From NCBI GenBank assembly GCA_030704615.1, contig CM060732.1, positions 3,222,001-3,286,000 of the forward strand: 64,000 nucleotides of DNA, written 5' to 3'. Made by a program: the position numbers and the translations under genes. How positions within the stretch are numbered: position 1 is the stretch's first letter; each line of letters opens with the position of its first letter. This document shows positions 10,204 through 22,285 of this stretch, in pieces. A model generated the notes under the pieces. That model had not been told where the DNA came from. It made no database searches and was given only the letters and a program-made list of their open reading frames with translations. The stretch is from Takakia lepidozioides. Lineage: Eukaryota > Streptophyta > Takakiopsida > Takakiales > Takakiaceae.

Positions 10204-12650
10204 TTAGCAAGCACAAGAAACTACCTTCAGATGGACAGATGACTCCCTTGCAACTGGAGTTTTAGGTGGGTTAAAAGTAGCATTGCCCCATACCTCAGGC
10301 TGTGGTGGCTGTGGTGGCTGTGGTGTGGTTGTAGTAACAACAGGTTCAGCTACTCGTACAGTGACTTGTTGTGGTGCTGGTGGTACTGGCTCTTGTATCA
10401 TTGGCATCTCCTGCACCTCCTGTGAAGACTGAAAAGCCAAAGTTCTGGCTTGTAAATAAGAAGCCATTAGCTGTTCCTGAGGGATATAGACTCTTTTGTC
10501 GATATTTGAAGTGAGGTCCTCCACTTGAGTCTGCAGTCCGTCTACATCCTCCTGTAACTCTGCTATCCTACTATAGACATTGTCTATAATAGTTGTTGCA
10601 ATGTTCTGCACTTGCAGTCTGAGCTCATTCATCTCGCTTTGGGTGAGCTTTCGTGGTGCTTTGCCCTCCACTGGCCCTTGTGCTAACCATACCTGCATAA
10701 GGCTGTTATCCACCAAGTTGCTTGTGGTTTCTCTGAGAGTGTGCTCCTCTCTGAGTTTGTACACTTCTAACTGGTGTTGTAAAGCCTCCATGCGCTTCGC
10801 ATGAGGTTCAACCAAATTCGCATAGGCAGCAAGTAGATTATTAGTTTCCCTCCAAGCCTTGTTAATGACCGAGATTTCATTTCTATTGGCCATGAGCGTT
10901 TGTTGCAACTCCAGGATGTACTTCTCTTGGTCAGCTTCAACCTGTCTGTATTGCTTGAAAGTATCCTCATTGCGACAGATTGTATTCTTCATATCGACAA
11001 TGAGTTTCATTTGCTCAACATTCTCTTGTTCTGCCTTCGTACATTTTTCCGCTTGACTGTTTATTTCTTTTGTAGATTGGTCAAGCATAGTTGTGAATGT
11101 AGCACATTGTATCGCCATCCTGTCATGCACTGTCTGCAACTCCGTATGTAGTGCATTCACTTATTGCAACTTGTTTTCATGTTGCACCTGCATTTGGTAT
11201 AGCTGTTGCTTATGTGCTTCGTGCAACTAGTCTTGCGCGAGGCCTGCCTCAATCAATTGTTCCTTGGCCAATTGCAAAGTCGCTTCTGTATTTGCAAGTC
11301 CTGCTGCATCTTGAGAGTGACCTCCTCATCGACCTTGTTTGCACACTCAGTGGCTAGTCGAGCCTCAAACTCCTTCCTGAGTTCCTCTCTCAAGGCTGTC
11401 AATTGGGTAGTTGGAACATGGGATTTGACATAAGTCCCCAACAAATTAAGTGTCATGCCTATGGAACTCATCAGCATTGCCTGTTGAGGGTCATCATGGT
11501 GAGGTTGCTGCTGTTCCTCCTGATCCTCAACTGTGTGATGTCTCACGAACCACTCAGGCCATTGTCCCACCGGATTTTCTTCCTGAACCACTTCATCCAT
11601 CACCGGTGCTGCAGTGTCTTGACCTTCTACCTGTGGTACCTCCGACACAGGTGTGTGTATTATATGCACCTCTGGATTTCCCTTGGGAAACTGTTGCACC
11701 TCTGGAATCTCTGTCTCCTTGACCAGACCAGAATATTCATAGAGAAGGTCCCCCTTCTCAATTTCTGCCACTATCTGTTCTGTAGTTGGAATATCTAACC
11801 CTTCTTTTTCCAAATCAATTATTTCTGGTGGCACTTCATGGGCAACTTGTGGTAACCTTGTGACAAGCCGATCAGCTGGCTGTGATGACTGTGATGCTGA
11901 AGTAACTTCCTCCTCCCTCTCTGAAGGTCCTGCTTCCAGTAATAGCAGTTATCTGTGCTGCTGTGCCCCTTCCTGCACATGAGCTTGGGAAACATTATCA
12001 TGCGGAATCCGTGAAGCTAGTGGATCCGCCACTACAGTCTTTCCCCGTCTCTGCCTCTTAGTCTCGGGTTGCCCTGCTAGTCCACCCTCACTGTGTGAAG
12101 AGGCTTGCTCTTCCATTGCAGTGGTTTCTGGCTCAAACACTCCCATCTCCTTTCTTTCTTGCGCATCAAGTATGCCAGAATCAAGAATTATTTGAGCAAT
12201 GATTGGGCCAGACACTATGATAGGAGACTTTGCGGTAGTACCTTGTAATCTTTTCATCTCCTCCACCAGTGCGTTGTACATTATGTCCGCCCATTCTACC
12301 TCTTGTCCTTTCAGTGCTTTGAGTATTTCCTCCGTGAAGGATCTGCTCAAATACTGTTGGTTCTGTTTCATGGTAATCAGAACGTTCAATACCTGGCCTA
12401 CCTCCTTTAGCCTTGGGTACACGACCTTGGTACAAGCATAACCCTGAGTTTTAAAGAAACTCCCTTCTTGGAATAAGTCCCCTATTTGCAGTCTTGCCCT
12501 GTGCTCCTCCACATGCACCTGACCTGCTGGCAATTGAAACAATTGCTGGAGGTATAGGGGAGTAATTACTAATTCAACTCCCTTCACCGTTGTTGTTCCT
12601 GTCCTTGGCTCAAAGTTCTGCAAGAATTGTAACATGTACTGTCTATGGGG
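10204..12650 (-). pseudogene. Coiled-coil accessory ORF of a gypsy-type retrotransposon
   Basis: Read from 12635: an N-terminal block VKGVELVITPLYLQQLFQLP resembles the [17 protein letters not shown] block of the accessory ORF at 44.7-45.5 kb. Then come an acidic/Pro-rich linker and about 300 residues of heptad-rich coiled coil. Within this, MQVWLAQGP aligns with ARAWLNEGS of the other copy. A Gln/Pro/Thr-rich tail ends at 10204. In-frame TAA at about 11949, further stops near 11225 and 11160, and a frameshift near 11260 make it a pseudogene. Related ORFs follow pol in Tat/Athila-type plant elements. The role is unknown; a structural or RNA-binding one is possible. Confidence 0.55.
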
Positions 12651-13109
12651 GCTGCTATTTCATGAGCCATGAGCCATGAGCGGCATGAGCCATGAGCAGA
12701 GTTGTAAGTGTGGAAAAAAACATGAGCAACACTATTTTCCGGAAATGAGTGTCCGCGGGAATAGGGTTTAGGGTGCCACGGTCATAGGGGGAGAAGGACC
12801 TCCCGATGAAGGAGGTTCGGCAATGTTATTTAGAATTATATATTGAAAGGCAATGTTTTGCGAATGGTAGGGTGGTATTGCTCTGTACAATGGGGGCCCA
12901 TTTCAGCCTACCAGCCACTTGCAAAATCCACCCACACTCCCAATCCCAAACGAAATGAGCAATGACGCATTCTCGGAACGATGGACACAGAATAGAATAA
13001 AAAGAGGGCACAATGAGGTTTTTATTGATCCACATGAATTGCATTTGAAGCACGTCTACTGTGCTGATTGTGCAATCAAATCTTTAGCCCTGTGCCTACT
13101 GAATACAAG
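12651..13109. repeat. CATGAGC-rich repeat, then spacer
   Basis: 12650-12735 holds CTATTTCATGAGCCATGAG and further CATGAGC copies. The reverse complement of this block recurs at 35556-35620. The rest has no recognisable gene. AATAAA on the minus strand at 13021-13026 belongs to the next ORF. Confidence 0.6.
13021..13026 (-). terminator. AATAAA poly(A) signal of the minus-strand paralogue
   Basis: Lies 84 nt beyond the stop at 13110, in the context GATCAATAAA. The plus-strand paralogue has the same GATCAATAAA 70 nt after its stop, so the signal is conserved between the copies. Confidence 0.6.
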
Positions 13110-13641
13110 TCACGTTGTCAATGGGACTTCGACTGCTCTCAGAACTAGCTCATGAGTCATGGGGCTCCTCCAGGTAAAGTCGATTGCAGCCGTTGTACCC
13201 CCCCTAGTGATGTTCACCACAATGTCCTGCCCTTCAATCATACCACCATCGAATATGGAAATCTTCACGTTTTCGTCGTCCACACCAATGCGAATGTCCC
13301 CATACAATGGAGAAGAGGAGCGCACTCCTTCAGGAGAATAGGTCTCTCCGATGGAGTCCACCCACGTCCAATGGCAGCAGTTCCACCGCAATAGCATAGC
13401 AGTGCACCTTCTTCTGCATGGGTGACCGTCGTAGCTGGGAAAATCGGAATCGAGGATGCGCAGGAGCCATGGACTCCTCAGACCAAGATCGTCACCCCGC
13501 TCGAAGGCGTAGTGGCCTATGATATACTCAAAAGCCACCAATGTTTCCACAATCGAACCAGTATCTTCTCTGTAATCTGTGTACCATTGCATAATCGATG
13601 CCTCCAAATGGGCAGTCGTCCCGGTTCCGGAAGCACGGCAT
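13110..13641 (-). pseudogene. Unknown Cys-rich protein, paralogue 1 (frameshifted)
   Basis: Starts at 13641 with MPCFRNRDDCPFGGIDYAM, matching MPCRRNPADCPYHGHDYAM of the opposite-strand copy at 14192. It continues in another frame as GHYAFERGDDLG (against GYYRFERGEGEG), RWNCCHWTWVD (against SWNCCQWTRED), YGDIRIGVDDE, IFDGGMIEGQDIVV and a C-terminal ELVLRAVEVP. A frameshift near 13580 breaks the frame, or a very short intron is missed. No known family recognised. The paired Cys-Cys-x-Trp and Gly-Gly turns suggest a compact beta-rich domain. Confidence 0.6.
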
Positions 13642-13870
13642 CCTTGCAAAGGAGGACCTGAGGACGACTTGGATGCTGATGACCTTGCGGACAGCTACGA
13701 AGCCCTTAGATTTTGGAAATGATGCGAAGCGGAAGAGCAGTCCGGCCTCCAATAATGGAGCATCTGGGTCCCACGTACCCACCGACGGAGGTGGAACGTG
13801 TTCATCACGCCAGCGGTGGATGAACCCATACATCATTCTCATCAACAAGTTATAGTTTGAGATCTGCCAC

Positions 13871-13934
13871 CGAAGTCCATCCCCCCGGATGGAAATTCGG
13901 CGCCGCATTTACATCGAAGAGGGGATGGACTTCG
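13871..13934. repeat. Hairpin with palindrome in its loop between the head-to-head paralogues
   Basis: Perfect 14-nt inverted arms: CGAAGTCCATCCCC at 13871-13884 and GGGGATGGACTTCG at 13921-13934. The 36-nt loop carries a CGGCGCCG-centred member of the AAATGCGGYRCCGCATTT palindrome family (13893-13910). It lies between the 5' ends of two divergently oriented paralogues. Confidence 0.75.
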
Positions 13935-14068
13935 TCGTGTCCAGTGGCTATCGGCCCACCTGGCAGTGAGTGCCCATAGTTTGCATGGCAGGGTAGGAAA
14001 CTGAAACGGCTACATTCATGCAGCAGCCAATCTTCATCGGTCCAGGATCCTATAGGGGGGAAATTTAA

Positions 14069-14770
14069 ATGTGCCCTGGAGTGTTTGTGAGGAATTGCAG
14101 CGTTAGCTTGAACTTTTTCCAGCCACCGCGCTGCTCCTCCTCCATCCGGGAGCTGCTGTCATTGAGCGTACTCCGCTACTCTTTTTCAAGGATGCCGTGC
14201 CGCCGAAATCCAGCCGACTGCCCTTATCATGGCCACGATTATGCTATGTTCAAACCAGAATCAGGAGACATCATTGTCTGGCTCTCTGTTTTCACAGACG
14301 CTGCTGGAATCAAGCAAGAGTCTTTGCGCGCAATGGAGTATCTGGAGGGCTATTACCGCTTTGAGCGAGGTGAGGGCGAGGGTCAATGCGGTCCGTGGGT
14401 CCTGAAAATTGTTGACCTCGATATACCAAGCTGGAAAGGGATGCCGGACAGATCACGCACGGCCTCGCTTTGGAGCTGGAACTGCTGCCAGTGGACCAGG
14501 GAGGACGGCACCGGGGAAAACTATATACGTGCAGATCACTCCGCTCTTCCAGTGTATGGAGACATTCGGCTGAGTTGCGAAGACGAATCGCACGGGCACA
14601 TGAGGCCCACAGTGACCTTGTCAATGTATGATGGTGGTATCATTGATGGACATGACATTGTCGTCGGCTCCAGCAAGGGCAGCAGAACGACCGAATTGCA
14701 GTTTACCTCGAGGTGCCGCAGCAGTGATGAGCTTGTTTTGAGGGGTATCGAAGTTCCGTCGACTTGGTGA
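14069..14770 (+). CDS. Unknown Cys-rich protein, paralogue 2
   Basis: An uninterrupted ORF. The ATG at 14192 (MPCRRNPADCPYHGHDYAM) is the start favoured by comparison. Homology with paralogue 1 extends about 15 residues upstream (LSVLRYSFSR against IQVVLRSSFAR), so translation may start at 14069. Conserved blocks are FERGEGEGQCGPWVLKIVD, SWNCCQW, VYGDIRLSCEDE, MYDGGIIDGHDIVVG and ELVLRGIEVPSTW. No signal peptide or membrane span is obvious. Function unknown. It is the only intact member of the pair, followed by AATAAA at 14840, so it may be a real gene. Confidence 0.6.
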   Translation: MCPGVFVRNCSVSLNFFQPPRCSSSIRELLSLSVLRYSFSRMPCRRNPADCPYHGHDYAMFKPESGDIIVWLSVFTDAAGIKQESLRAMEYLEGYYRFERGEGEGQCGPWVLKIVDLDIPSWKGMPDRSRTASLWSWNCCQWTREDGTGENYIRADHSALPVYGDIRLSCEDESHGHMRPTVTLSMYDGGIIDGHDIVVGSSKGSRTTELQFTSRCRSSDELVLRGIEVPSTW

Positions 14771-14839
14771 AGCCCATGTAGAAGGAGGAAGGGCTTAGTT
14801 TTGTCTGCAGTTGGTAAATGTGAGACATCGTGTCCGATC

Positions 14840-14845
14840 AATAAA
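14840..14845 (+). terminator. AATAAA poly(A) signal of paralogue 2
   Basis: AATAAA in the context GATCAATAAA, 70 nt after the stop codon at 14770. Confidence 0.6.
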
Positions 14846-15027
14846 CCCATCGTACCTCACTTCTGTATGATTGTGTTTCATTCTGTTGAATAACTGTCGG
14901 AATTGGCCCACTGTTTACAATTTGATGTCTCATTTCTACAATTTGTCTGTCCGGATGAATATACCAGAGTAACCGGTATGAGAGTCATGTGTCAAGAATA
15001 TACCAGAGTAACGCCATGTCGGCATCG

Positions 15028-15765
15028 AAATGCGGTGCCGCATTTCCGTGCCGACATGGAAATGTATGAACCGCATTTCAGTGTCGGACAATGGAATGCG
15101 GTGCATCATTTCCGTCCAGGTACACGAAATACCAACACGGGTCTATAAATTGGACAGACAACGAGGTTGGCATTGCAAATGCGGCGACGCATTTCCAGCT
15201 TGGCAATGGAAACTTCTCTTTGGACAAGGGAATGCGGTGCCGCATTTCCATCCAACACTTCGAAAAGTGCACCCATTTCCGACCAGCTCGATGGAATGCG
15301 TTACCGCATTTCCGTGAGAGGGTCTGCAAATGGACAAATTGCGATGTCCGTTCTGGAAATGCGGCGCCGCATTTCCATGTCCGTCATCGATTTTTTTTTG
15401 ACAATGGAATGCGGTGCCAATTTTTGCTGATGGGCCTGCAGTTCAAACAACGACCATCCCCAATATGGAAATGCGGTACCGCATTTCCAATTCCGCCATC
15501 TCGACCTCCTTGTTCGACCTCCTTGTTCGACCTCTGTAAGCGTGGTGGCATCCATGCAATGAGCGGGAGAAGCCAAAACTGGCGTGTGGACAAAGAAAAT
15601 TTTGGAAATGCGGCACCGCATTTCCAATCGGCCGATTACTTTTTACTATGCCAACATTGAAATGGAAAATTTAGTCCCTCCCCTGTTTTGGAAATGCGGT
15701 GCCGCATTTCCAAAAGAGGTTTTTAGAGTTGCCAAAATTTTGGAAATGCGGTGCCCCATTTCTGA
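15028..15765. repeat. Palindrome array AAATGCGGYRCCGCATTT, 3' of copy B
   Basis: Twelve or so full or decayed palindromes spaced about 30-135 bp, for example near 15030, 15232, 15358, 15472, 15607 and 15693. Centres are TG, CA, CG or TA. The segment 15290-15890 aligns with 23040-23640 downstream of copy C, including the non-palindromic spacers. The array is therefore part of the unit duplicated with the gene. Confidence 0.85.
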
Positions 15766-15899
15766 TTTTGGGAGCGTCGTGGTTTGGGCGATTTTGTGGC
15801 TGGAATGCACACTGGAGAGGGGTCACGAATGTCGGGGAGATTTTCCTTTATATACTCTGGAAGAGAATTTACATTTACAGAGACTTCATTAAAATTCTA

Positions 15900-17460
15900 T
15901 TAATCTTGAAAATCATCCGAATCCTCATCCTGTTCTAGACTGTCCTGCTCCGCCTCCACCCCCTCAGTGCCTTTCTCATCTCCAGCGGACTGCTCGTTGG
16001 CCAGGCTTTCGAAAATCCCATCTTCCCCTTGCGGAACTGTCCATCTCACCTCCGTTGGGTCGTCTTCCTCCCTGTCTACGTCGCTCTCATCCGCTGAATC
16101 ACATATGTATTTTCGTACCCGTCTACCTGTCTGAGCAGCTGCCAACTCTTTCCTTATCCTTCTGTCCTCCCTAGCCCTCTCCAAAATCTGCTCTACTTTA
16201 CTGGGATTCTCACTTCTTCGAATCGCTGTATTTGCGAGTTTAGCTGCATAACTAGGAAGGGAGTAGTCCCTCACCGGTCTCGTCATGAAGTCGACCCTCG
16301 CAAAGAACGGGACATTCTTCCTGGCAGGAAGTGTAGGCCCTACATGTTTCGACCCGGACCCTGCAATCCTACACATGACAATCATCAACGAGACTAATGA
16401 GAACCACAGTCGGGAAATTCGTTTGACAAAAATGACCCAGAAGGCTTTGCAAACTTACAATGTTTGCACTCACTCGTATTCCGGGTTCTCCTCCGCATCA
16501 ATGTCCACTGTGTCTTCCTCGGACTCCGACAAATCCGAGGAGACTTCCGCTCTGTTGGGAGCCTTAACATTCCGTTGCAGCCCTTCCAAATGGGATCCCC
16601 ACATGGATGAATCCTCCTCGTAGGCAAAGAGGTGCCGGTCGGAAAATCGCCCAGCCCACATTGAGGCACTTGTTACAATGCCATCCACACATTACAACAT
16701 GGCGCTTCAGATGTTGCGAATTACATCCTAACGAGAACTTGCAGAACAACATAGATCAAGATTCTGCATACATGTCCCACAGATGAGGTCGAGCACTGTG
16801 CCCTCCACGTCTGTGCATGTCTCCATAATTGTCTGAATGAAGGCAGGGCTCCGAGTCCGTGAGTACCGCAGGGGTTCCGTTGAAGTGAGGCTATGAGGGA
16901 GAAGTTCCTTGGGAACGTTGTTGAACAGAACGTCGTAATTGAGGGGGTCGCAGTTCGGGTCAACCTTTCCTCCCTCCTTCCGGAAAGCAAAGGTGGAGTT
17001 CTCCTTCACAAAGCAGTATGCATCGAACTGCTTCGTCTGCATACACAGGGGAGAACGATTAGAAACCGAATGCGGCACCGCATTTGAAAACACCCAAGCA
17101 AATGAATGGACGAGTGCCAGTGTCGTAATCACCTTCTTCCCTTCCGACCGAAGGCCTAGTGTGTTGATGCACGTCCACTTCTTTTTCAGAATGGGGACGG
17201 CGCTCTTGCGGGTCCACTTCGCAATTCCTGTCTGAGTGTTTTTTCCTCTGCTCGCCAGGACAACCACTCTGTCGTCCAACACCATGCGGGCAAGCCCGAA
17301 TCCTTTCTTCCAAAAGTCCTCCGAGTACCTGTTCCAAGATGGCAAAGCTTGCAGTCCTTCCACGGGCTCTCCGTCCGGAATATCCAAGATGATCATATCG
17401 CAAGACCACTCGGTGGCATTTCCGCCCCTCCTACAATCCTTGTCTGCACACACCCTCTCA
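15900..17460 (-). pseudogene. ParB-methyltransferase gene copy B, 5'-truncated
   Basis: Exons 17133-17460 (ILDIPDGEPVEG, motif IV-like), 16772-17036 (SPAFIQTIMETC, TVLDLICGT), 16474-16668 (ASMWAGRFSDRHLFAYEED) and 15900-16368 (tail RPVRDYSLPSYAAK with acidic end) match copy C closely at the same splice sites. Homology to copy C stops at 17460, inside the linker exon, right after ACACCCTCTCAAAG; unrelated sequence and the gypsy element follow. All ParB and helical exons are missing. The intron at 17069-17084 carries a palindrome at the same place as in copy C. A broken duplicate. Confidence 0.75.
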
Positions 17461-17637
17461 AAGCGGAAAGCTCAAAGAGTTTATGGGACAAAATGAAAAA
17501 AACAAAGTAAAAAAGCAGCCCAAAAGCTATTGCTGCTCTGGGGATTGCCTAAGGGTCAAGGCCTCGTGCAAGTAAGCTGCCAAGCAGTTCAGATCCTCAT
17601 AATGCAAGACTTCAGTGAGTTCCACGGAATAGACCAT

Positions 17638-20600
17638 CTACCCATGGAGGTTTCTTGTGGTTATTGATCCACAGGGAATCATAGGTAATCTTGTGCTTGA
17701 AATTTGGCCCTCTAGGATGAATCTGTTTCCCATTTCTGAGGCACGCACCCAAGATGCCTCCACATGATGATAGCCCTTCCATTTGACGAGATACTCCGTT
17801 TCTTGGTTCCTGAACCTCCTCGACTTAAGTATTGCCTCCACCTCGTACTCAGGTTCATTTTCATGATCCAACAGCATAGGTGGCGGACGCAACACTTGAT
17901 GCCGATTCGGACACGCTTCATCTTTGAAGTAAGGTTTCAAAAGGGAGACATGGAATACTGGGTGCACCTTGCTCTTTGCCGGCAGCTCCAATTCATACAC
18001 ATCCTCATTCATAACCTTCCGAATGCGAAAGGGTCCCGCATACGAAGGTACGAACTTCGGACTCACTTCCGGAGGTAGTCAGAAATTCTTGATGTTCAAC
18101 CAGACCTCTGTGCCTGCCTCAAACTTCACTTCCCTCCGCTTCCGATTTGCCTGCCTTTCATACCGTTTCCTAGCTTTGGCAATATTGTACTTTGCGAGCT
18201 TCAACAAACGCTCGCGTTCTTCCAGTACCGCCACTACTGCCGGTTCCTCAACGTCCTGGGCGGCCCAACTTGTCGGCACCAGAGGTGCTTTTCCATAGAC
18301 CAACACAAAAGGGGAAACTCCCGTTGCGGAGTGTTCTGTGTTATTATAACAGAACTCTGCCGCGTCTAAGTGTTCCATCCAGTCTGATTGGTCTGCCGAC
18401 ACGTAATTCCGCAAGAATTGCTTCACTACGGAATTCACTCTTTCCGTTTGGCCGTCCGTCGTAGGTCGGAAGGTGGTGCTCATCTTCAGCCTCGTCCCCA
18501 TCTTCTTCCAAAGTGCTCTCCAGAATTTACTCGTAAACTTTGGATCGCGGTCCGAGACAATATGCTTCGGGACTCCATGATGCTTTAAGACGTGGGCGAA
18601 GTAAAGTCGCCCTGTCTCCTGCGCCGTTGCCGTCTCCTTGGTGGGGATGAAATGACCCATTTTACTGAACCTATCTACCACCACCATGATTGCATCGAAT
18701 CCTTTTGACAGCGGCATAGCAGTCATGAAATCCATCGAGACGCTTTCCCAAGTCCCCTCTGGAATCGGCAAGGGTTGTAACAGCCCCGCTTGCTTTTTGT
18801 ACTCGCTCCGATTTTGTTGGCATGTGGTGCATGTCTTGACATACTCCTCTGCCTCCTCCCTCAGTTTGGGCCAGAAATACTCTTTCTTCAAAAGTGCTGC
18901 AGTGCGCTTGGCTCCGCCGTGACCCGCAAGCGGGCTATCATGGCATTCTCTCAAGAGACTATCCCTGATCCCTCCCTTCGGCACGTAGAGACGCTTTTGC
19001 TTATACCGGAGCAATCCATTTTGCAAGTGGAACTGCGATTTAACCCCCATCCTCAAGTCCTGCAACACGGACTTCGCCATCTCATCCTTCCGGCAAGCCT
19101 TCCGGATCTTCTTTTGGAGCGCCGTCTCGCCCTTGTACACCAACAAGAGCTGCTGCTTTCTACTTAAAGCATCGGCCACCACATTGTCCCGTCCCGGTTT
19201 GTACTGGATATCCACGTCGAACACCGCCAAAGTATCTTGCCACCTAAGTTGTTTTGGGGACAACTTGGGCTGCGTGGCAAAATACTTCACTGTGACATTG
19301 TCCGTGAACACCTTCACTGGGTTGGAACCAACATAGTGGCGCCAGAGCTCAAGCCAATGCACCACCGCCTTCATCTCTTTTTCGTGCGTCGGCCATCGTC
19401 GCTCCACTTCATTCAGTTTCTTACTTTCGTAAGCCACTGGACGTCCATCTTGCATAAGAACACCCCCAATCGCGAAGTCCGATGCATCTGTATGAATCTC
19501 AAACGGACGATCGAACTCCGGGATTTTCAAGACTGGAGCTTCCGTCATCCGCTGCTTCAATTCAGCAAAAGCTTGGCCACAAAATGTGTTCCATACCCAG
19601 ACTTTGGATTTACACAGAAGGTCCGACAGCGGCCCCGCGATCTTGGCGAAATTTCTCACATACTTCCGGTAATAGGAGGCGAGTCCTAGGAAGGATCGCA
19701 CTCCCGGGACCGAAGTCGGAGGCTCCCAGTCCAAGATCGCCCTCACCTTTCTGTCATCCATTTTGATCCCATCCTGTGTAATCACATGCCCCAGGAACTC
19801 CACTTTTGTGACCCCGAATTCGCACTTTGAAGCTTTGGCATACAGCTTCCCTTCCCGCAATTTTTGGAACACCCTTTTGAGGTGCTCCAGGTGCTCCTCC
19901 TTTGTTTTCGAGTACACCAAGATGTCGTCGATGTACACGATCACAAAGTCATCCAACCACTCCTGGAAAAAGCTGTTCATCAGCGTGCTAAATGTCGCTG
20001 GTGCATTGGTGAGCCCAAAAGGCATCACCAAGAACTCATATGAACCATACCTTGTCCTGCACGTGGTCTTCTCCTCATCTCCTTCCGCCACCCAAATTTG
20101 GTGATAGCCGGAGCGCAAGTTGATCCGGCTGAAATACTTCGCTCCTGCCAACCGATCGAAGAGGTCGTCGATCCTTGGCAAAGGGTACCGGTTTTTGATA
20201 GTCACCTTATTCAGAGCCCTGTAATCGACACACATCCGCAGCGTCCCATCCTTCTTGTCTGCAAATAGCACCGGGGCTCCGTAAGGTGACTTACTCGGCC
20301 GGATGTACCCCTTTGACATTAGATCCTTGAGCTGAGTCTTTAGCTCGACCAACTCTCTGTGGCTCAACCGGTAGGGCGCCTTGGCAGGCGGTTCCGATCC
20401 CGGTATCACCTCAATCTTGTGGTCAACTCCTCTTCGCGGTGGCAAGCCGCTTGGTAAATCCTCCGGCATCACATCCTGGTATTTCTCCAAAATCCCCTTG
20501 ATCCAATCTGGGCTCGGCTCCCCATCGCCTTCTCCTTTCACTTCTCTAACATAAAGCAAAAACTGGGGCTCGTGTGCCTCCTCCACGGCCCACTCCTTTG

Positions 20601-22230
20601 CTGACAGAAGGTTTATTCGCCCTCCCACGGATTTGGGCGTTTCAGACACTCGTAAAACCTCGCCACCATTCCCACATGGCAGCGTGACTACTCTCTTGCG
20701 GCCATCTATGACCGCTCCGGATTTGCTCAAAAAGGTCATCCCCAAAATGAGATCCACTCCATCGATCTCGCAGATGATGAAGTTCTCACGTCCCTCCCAA
20801 CTCCCCAGTTGAAGAGGAACATCAATCGCCAACCTTGTCGCCAACTGTGGTTCTCCTTTGGCAGAACGCACCTCAATAGAGGCCCCCACGTCACTTGTCG
20901 GGAGTCCCAGCTTTTGTGCCGTTGCCGGTGTCATGAAGGAGTGCGACGCTCCTGTGTCCACCAACAACGACACATTAGTTCCGGATATTATCCCATCCAC
21001 GAACAATAACTGACTCCCTTTTCGTAAGGCGCCAGTTTCCTGATACAACTCACAAGAAAATTTGCCTACCTTGCAAGTCCTGGCGACCACCGCTTCCACC
21101 AAGCGACTGATGGTATCTTCCGACAGCTCCGTGGTCGCCTGAGTCATGTTCAATTGCCGGGGCTTCGTGCACTTCTTGGCCATGTGCCCGGGCTCCCCGC
21201 AATTGAAACACACTCCATCAAAGGTCGCCTTCTGTCCGCCATAAGCCGCTCCACCCGCTTTTCCTTTCGGAGCATCGGGTGCCGCCTTGACGTGTGAAGG
21301 CCCTCCCTTCGATTTCCACGTGCCATTATCGCCGCGTGGCCTATCCCACTTCTTTTCCGGTCGGAAGGAGTCACCTTCCCGCCGAATCTTCTTGTGGTTC
21401 AGCTCCGTACGGCCTTGTCTTTCACCCCTAGGGACATCCGAGAAACATTCAGCCCTCTCAATTGCCTCGTTCAAAGTCTTGGGTGGCTTCTCCTCCAACT
21501 TCCGCCTGGCCCATGGGGCCAGTCCCGCCACAAAGTTGAAGACCATTTCTGGTTCTGCCATGTCCGCGACTTCGAGCAACAGCACATTGAAAGCCTGGAC
21601 GTACCCCCGAATGTCATCTGTTTGCTTCAAATTCCTCATCTTGTCTCGGGCAAGCCAGGACGCGTTGAGGGGCACAAACTGTCTCTTCAACAATTCCTTG
21701 AACCCACTCTAGTTCAAGGTTTCCGGACTTGGACCTCGGTCGTGAAGGCGTTTCTGCCACCATTGTTGAGCATAGCCCCTCAAATAGGTGGGAGCCACTT
21801 CCACCCGATCCTCGTCACTCAACTTGGCCGCCCGGAAGTACTGCTCTAGCTCCAGGAGCCAGGTGTTGAGTGCCTTCCGATTTCGGACGCCCTCGAAGGT
21901 GTCGGGTTCCTTAGGCTTCACCTTAAACTTTGCCTTAGTGGAAGTGGCATTAACCGCCTTCAACACGTCTCTCAACGTCCCGCCAAACTGCGCCAACAAC
22001 CCTTCCCAAAAGGCTGCCGGCATGGGAGGCATCTCTTGGTTTATCGGAGCTCTCAAGGATTCCTCGGGCTCCGACTCCTCGGATTCCTCCCGCTCTTGAG
22101 CGGCCTCGTTTTTGGAAACATGCATCGCTTCCTCAAACGGCCGCCTCGGTGACGCGTCGCCCCCATCGGGCTCACCGGGATCATCATCTTTTGGGCCGTT
22201 CCGCTTTCGCTTCGGCTTGCCCGACCCCAT
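17638..22230 (-). pseudogene. Gypsy gag-pol polyprotein with chromodomain, two in-frame stops
   Basis: Start ATG at 22230 (MGSGKPKRKRNG). One frame runs to 17638 with a TAG at 21709 in gag and a TGA at 18079 before the last domain. Domains: gag helices; CCHC knuckle [14 protein letters not shown] (~21190-21230); aspartic protease [11 protein letters not shown] (~20950); reverse transcriptase with YIDDILVYS (~19925); RNase [13 protein letters not shown] (~19480); integrase HHCC and DDE (DRDPKF ~18550, TDGQTERVN); and a chromodomain YEVEAILKSRRF...YLVKWKGY (~17750-17850), which in chromoviruses directs integration to marked histones. A protein-like frame continues about 36 codons past the TAG at 17638. 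The stops fit CAG-to-TAG and CGA-to-TGA changes. Confidence 0.85.
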
Positions 22231-22271
22231 GATGAGGCCAATCCCAAGGACGATCACGTACTGAACTCTAA

Positions 22272-22283
22272 GCTCTGATACCA
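22272..22283 (-). promoter_or_regulatory. Primer-binding site, initiator Met-tRNA type
   Basis: The minus strand reads TGGTATCAGAGC, the standard primer-binding site complementary to the 3' end of initiator methionine tRNA, directly after the 5' LTR. Confidence 0.85.
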
Positions 22284-22285
22284 AA

